Origin: JBCCCJ01 sp039029315
GTDB taxonomy: Bacteria; Bacteroidota; Bacteroidia; J057
DNA: 64,000 bases
Direction: 5' to 3'
Assembly: GCA_039029315.1 (NCBI GenBank)
Contig: JBCCGK010000029.1
Location: 45,870-109,869, forward strand
The first letter of the stretch is position 1. Each line of letters starts with the position of its first letter. The notes below the pieces were generated by a model. That model was not told the DNA's origin, searched no databases, and saw only the letters and a list, made by a program, of their open reading frames with translations. Shown piece after piece: positions 63,515 to 64,000 of the stretch. The position numbers were made by a program, and so were the translations under genes.

Positions 63515-63674
63515 AGACTGTTTGAATATTATCCTATGGTTTTGTTATGCCCCTTTTTTCGCCCTTCTGCGTTGAAAAAATCCTCATGTAGCTCTGCTAC
63601 ATTCCGGTTTTTCTGCCTTGAAGGTCAAAAAAATGACCTATAACAAATTCCATAAACAAAACTCAAACAGTCTC
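63514..63674. repeat. Palindromic MITE-like element with TTA flanks
   Basis: The outer arms GAGACTGTTTGA / TCAAACAGTCTC are perfect. The centre ATGTAGC-tct-GCTACAT (63585-63601) is also perfect, and the roughly 60 bp between show imperfect symmetry at equal distance on both sides. TTA occurs immediately on each outer side (63511-63513, 63675-63677) and could be a 3-bp target duplication. It contains no reading frame. The strong hairpin could also act as a terminator. Confidence 0.65.
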
Positions 63675-63677
63675 TTA

Positions 63678-64000
63678 GATTGGTCCTGCCAATTACAGAC
63701 TTACTTTTGATGTAATCGCTGACTATCAATTGATTCCATAAAGTGTGGAAAAATACCCAATTCCAGGATTTGGAGAATTGGGGCAAATCCATCTATATTT
63801 GTGGTTACCTTGTTGAAAAATTCAACGCGCTCTTTCTCCTACCTTTAAGAAAACTAGACAACTTTTTTTCGAGAAATATTTGTTTTTGTAGATAGTAAGT
63901 CGGACCTTTGTCAGGCTTTTCGCGGGAAGGATCAAGTGGAGGCAAAAACGAGCTAGAAATATTGAAAGAAATAATGGGGGGCAGAAGCGTGATGCTTTTG
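63678..64000. other. Non-coding end of window
   Basis: About 320 bp with no supported gene. A weak -7-like GACCTTTG near 63914 might belong to a gene beyond the window, but it is a one-base mismatch and not called. Confidence 0.3.

Noticed and set aside
1..64000. tRNA, rRNA, CRISPR, integrase or phage genes
   Set aside because: Looked for tRNA-like TPsiC/cloverleaf segments, repeat-spacer arrays and recombinase motifs by eye; none seen, though a tRNA-search program was not available.

Overview
The window looks like a chromosomal segment of a Bacteroidota bacterium, probably from the Saprospirales (Saprospiraceae and relatives). The evidence is: three proteins end in type IX secretion (T9SS) sorting domains; several promoters resemble the Bacteroidota -33/-7 pattern (TTG, about 19 nt, TAnnTTTG) and often sit only a few bases before the start codon; Shine-Dalgarno sequences are scarce; many exported lipoproteins are present; and the LRR and dockerin-like architectures are of a kind I associate with Saprospiraceae. 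The genus-level placement is inference. I see no phage, plasmid, CRISPR, tRNA or rRNA.

Layout. 0-1.4 kb: a LytS/LytTR two-component pair, its kinase cut by the window edge. 1.4-10.9 kb: housekeeping and envelope genes (LpxL-type acyltransferase, GWxTD protein, WbqC-like protein, ribBA, a GT-C-like membrane protein, DUF389 protein, FAH-family AraD1/GguC protein, aminotransferase). 11-20.2 kb: two giant T9SS proteins, one of them a sugar dehydrogenase with two c-type heme motifs and a PA14 domain. 20.5-27.1 kb: GH127-like enzyme plus a TctC/Bug solute receptor, prolyl oligopeptidase and aspartate kinase. 27.3-29.4 kb: a DUF4212/sodium-solute symporter pair. 29.6-34.9 kb: the ilvD-ilvB-ilvN-ilvC operon. 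36-41.5 kb: TctB-TctA followed by a ThuA/dehydrogenase/cupredoxin lipoprotein. 41.5-45.4 kb: a tight four-gene operon of exported proteins around an M48 peptidase. 45.7-57.9 kb: TSUP permease, di-heme peroxidase, SIMPL and VWA proteins, a transmembrane protein with a possible regulatory N-terminus, a beta-helix/dockerin/cohesin T9SS protein and a GH13 amylase. 58.2-63.2 kb: a run of four exported proteins ending in a large LRR protein. 63.3-64 kb: non-coding DNA with two MITE-like elements.

The most striking signal is upstream of ilvD: a 20-codon leader frame in which nine of codons 6-16 are Ile, Val or Leu. It is followed by four RNA segments that can form mutually exclusive 1:2, 2:3 and 3:4 hairpins, the layout of a transcription attenuator, with a Bacteroidota-like promoter about 20 nt upstream of the leader start. 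I have not seen this described for this lineage.

Three families of inverted-repeat elements also stand out: a TTTGACTTTGGCC element with copies at 29.4 and 63.3 kb, a 161-bp palindrome at 63.5 kb flanked by TTA, and a structured repeat at 35.8 kb. Other observations concern a substrate-uptake system split between two loci (TctC with GH127, TctBA with ThuA), and palindromes in divergent promoter regions that could be operators.
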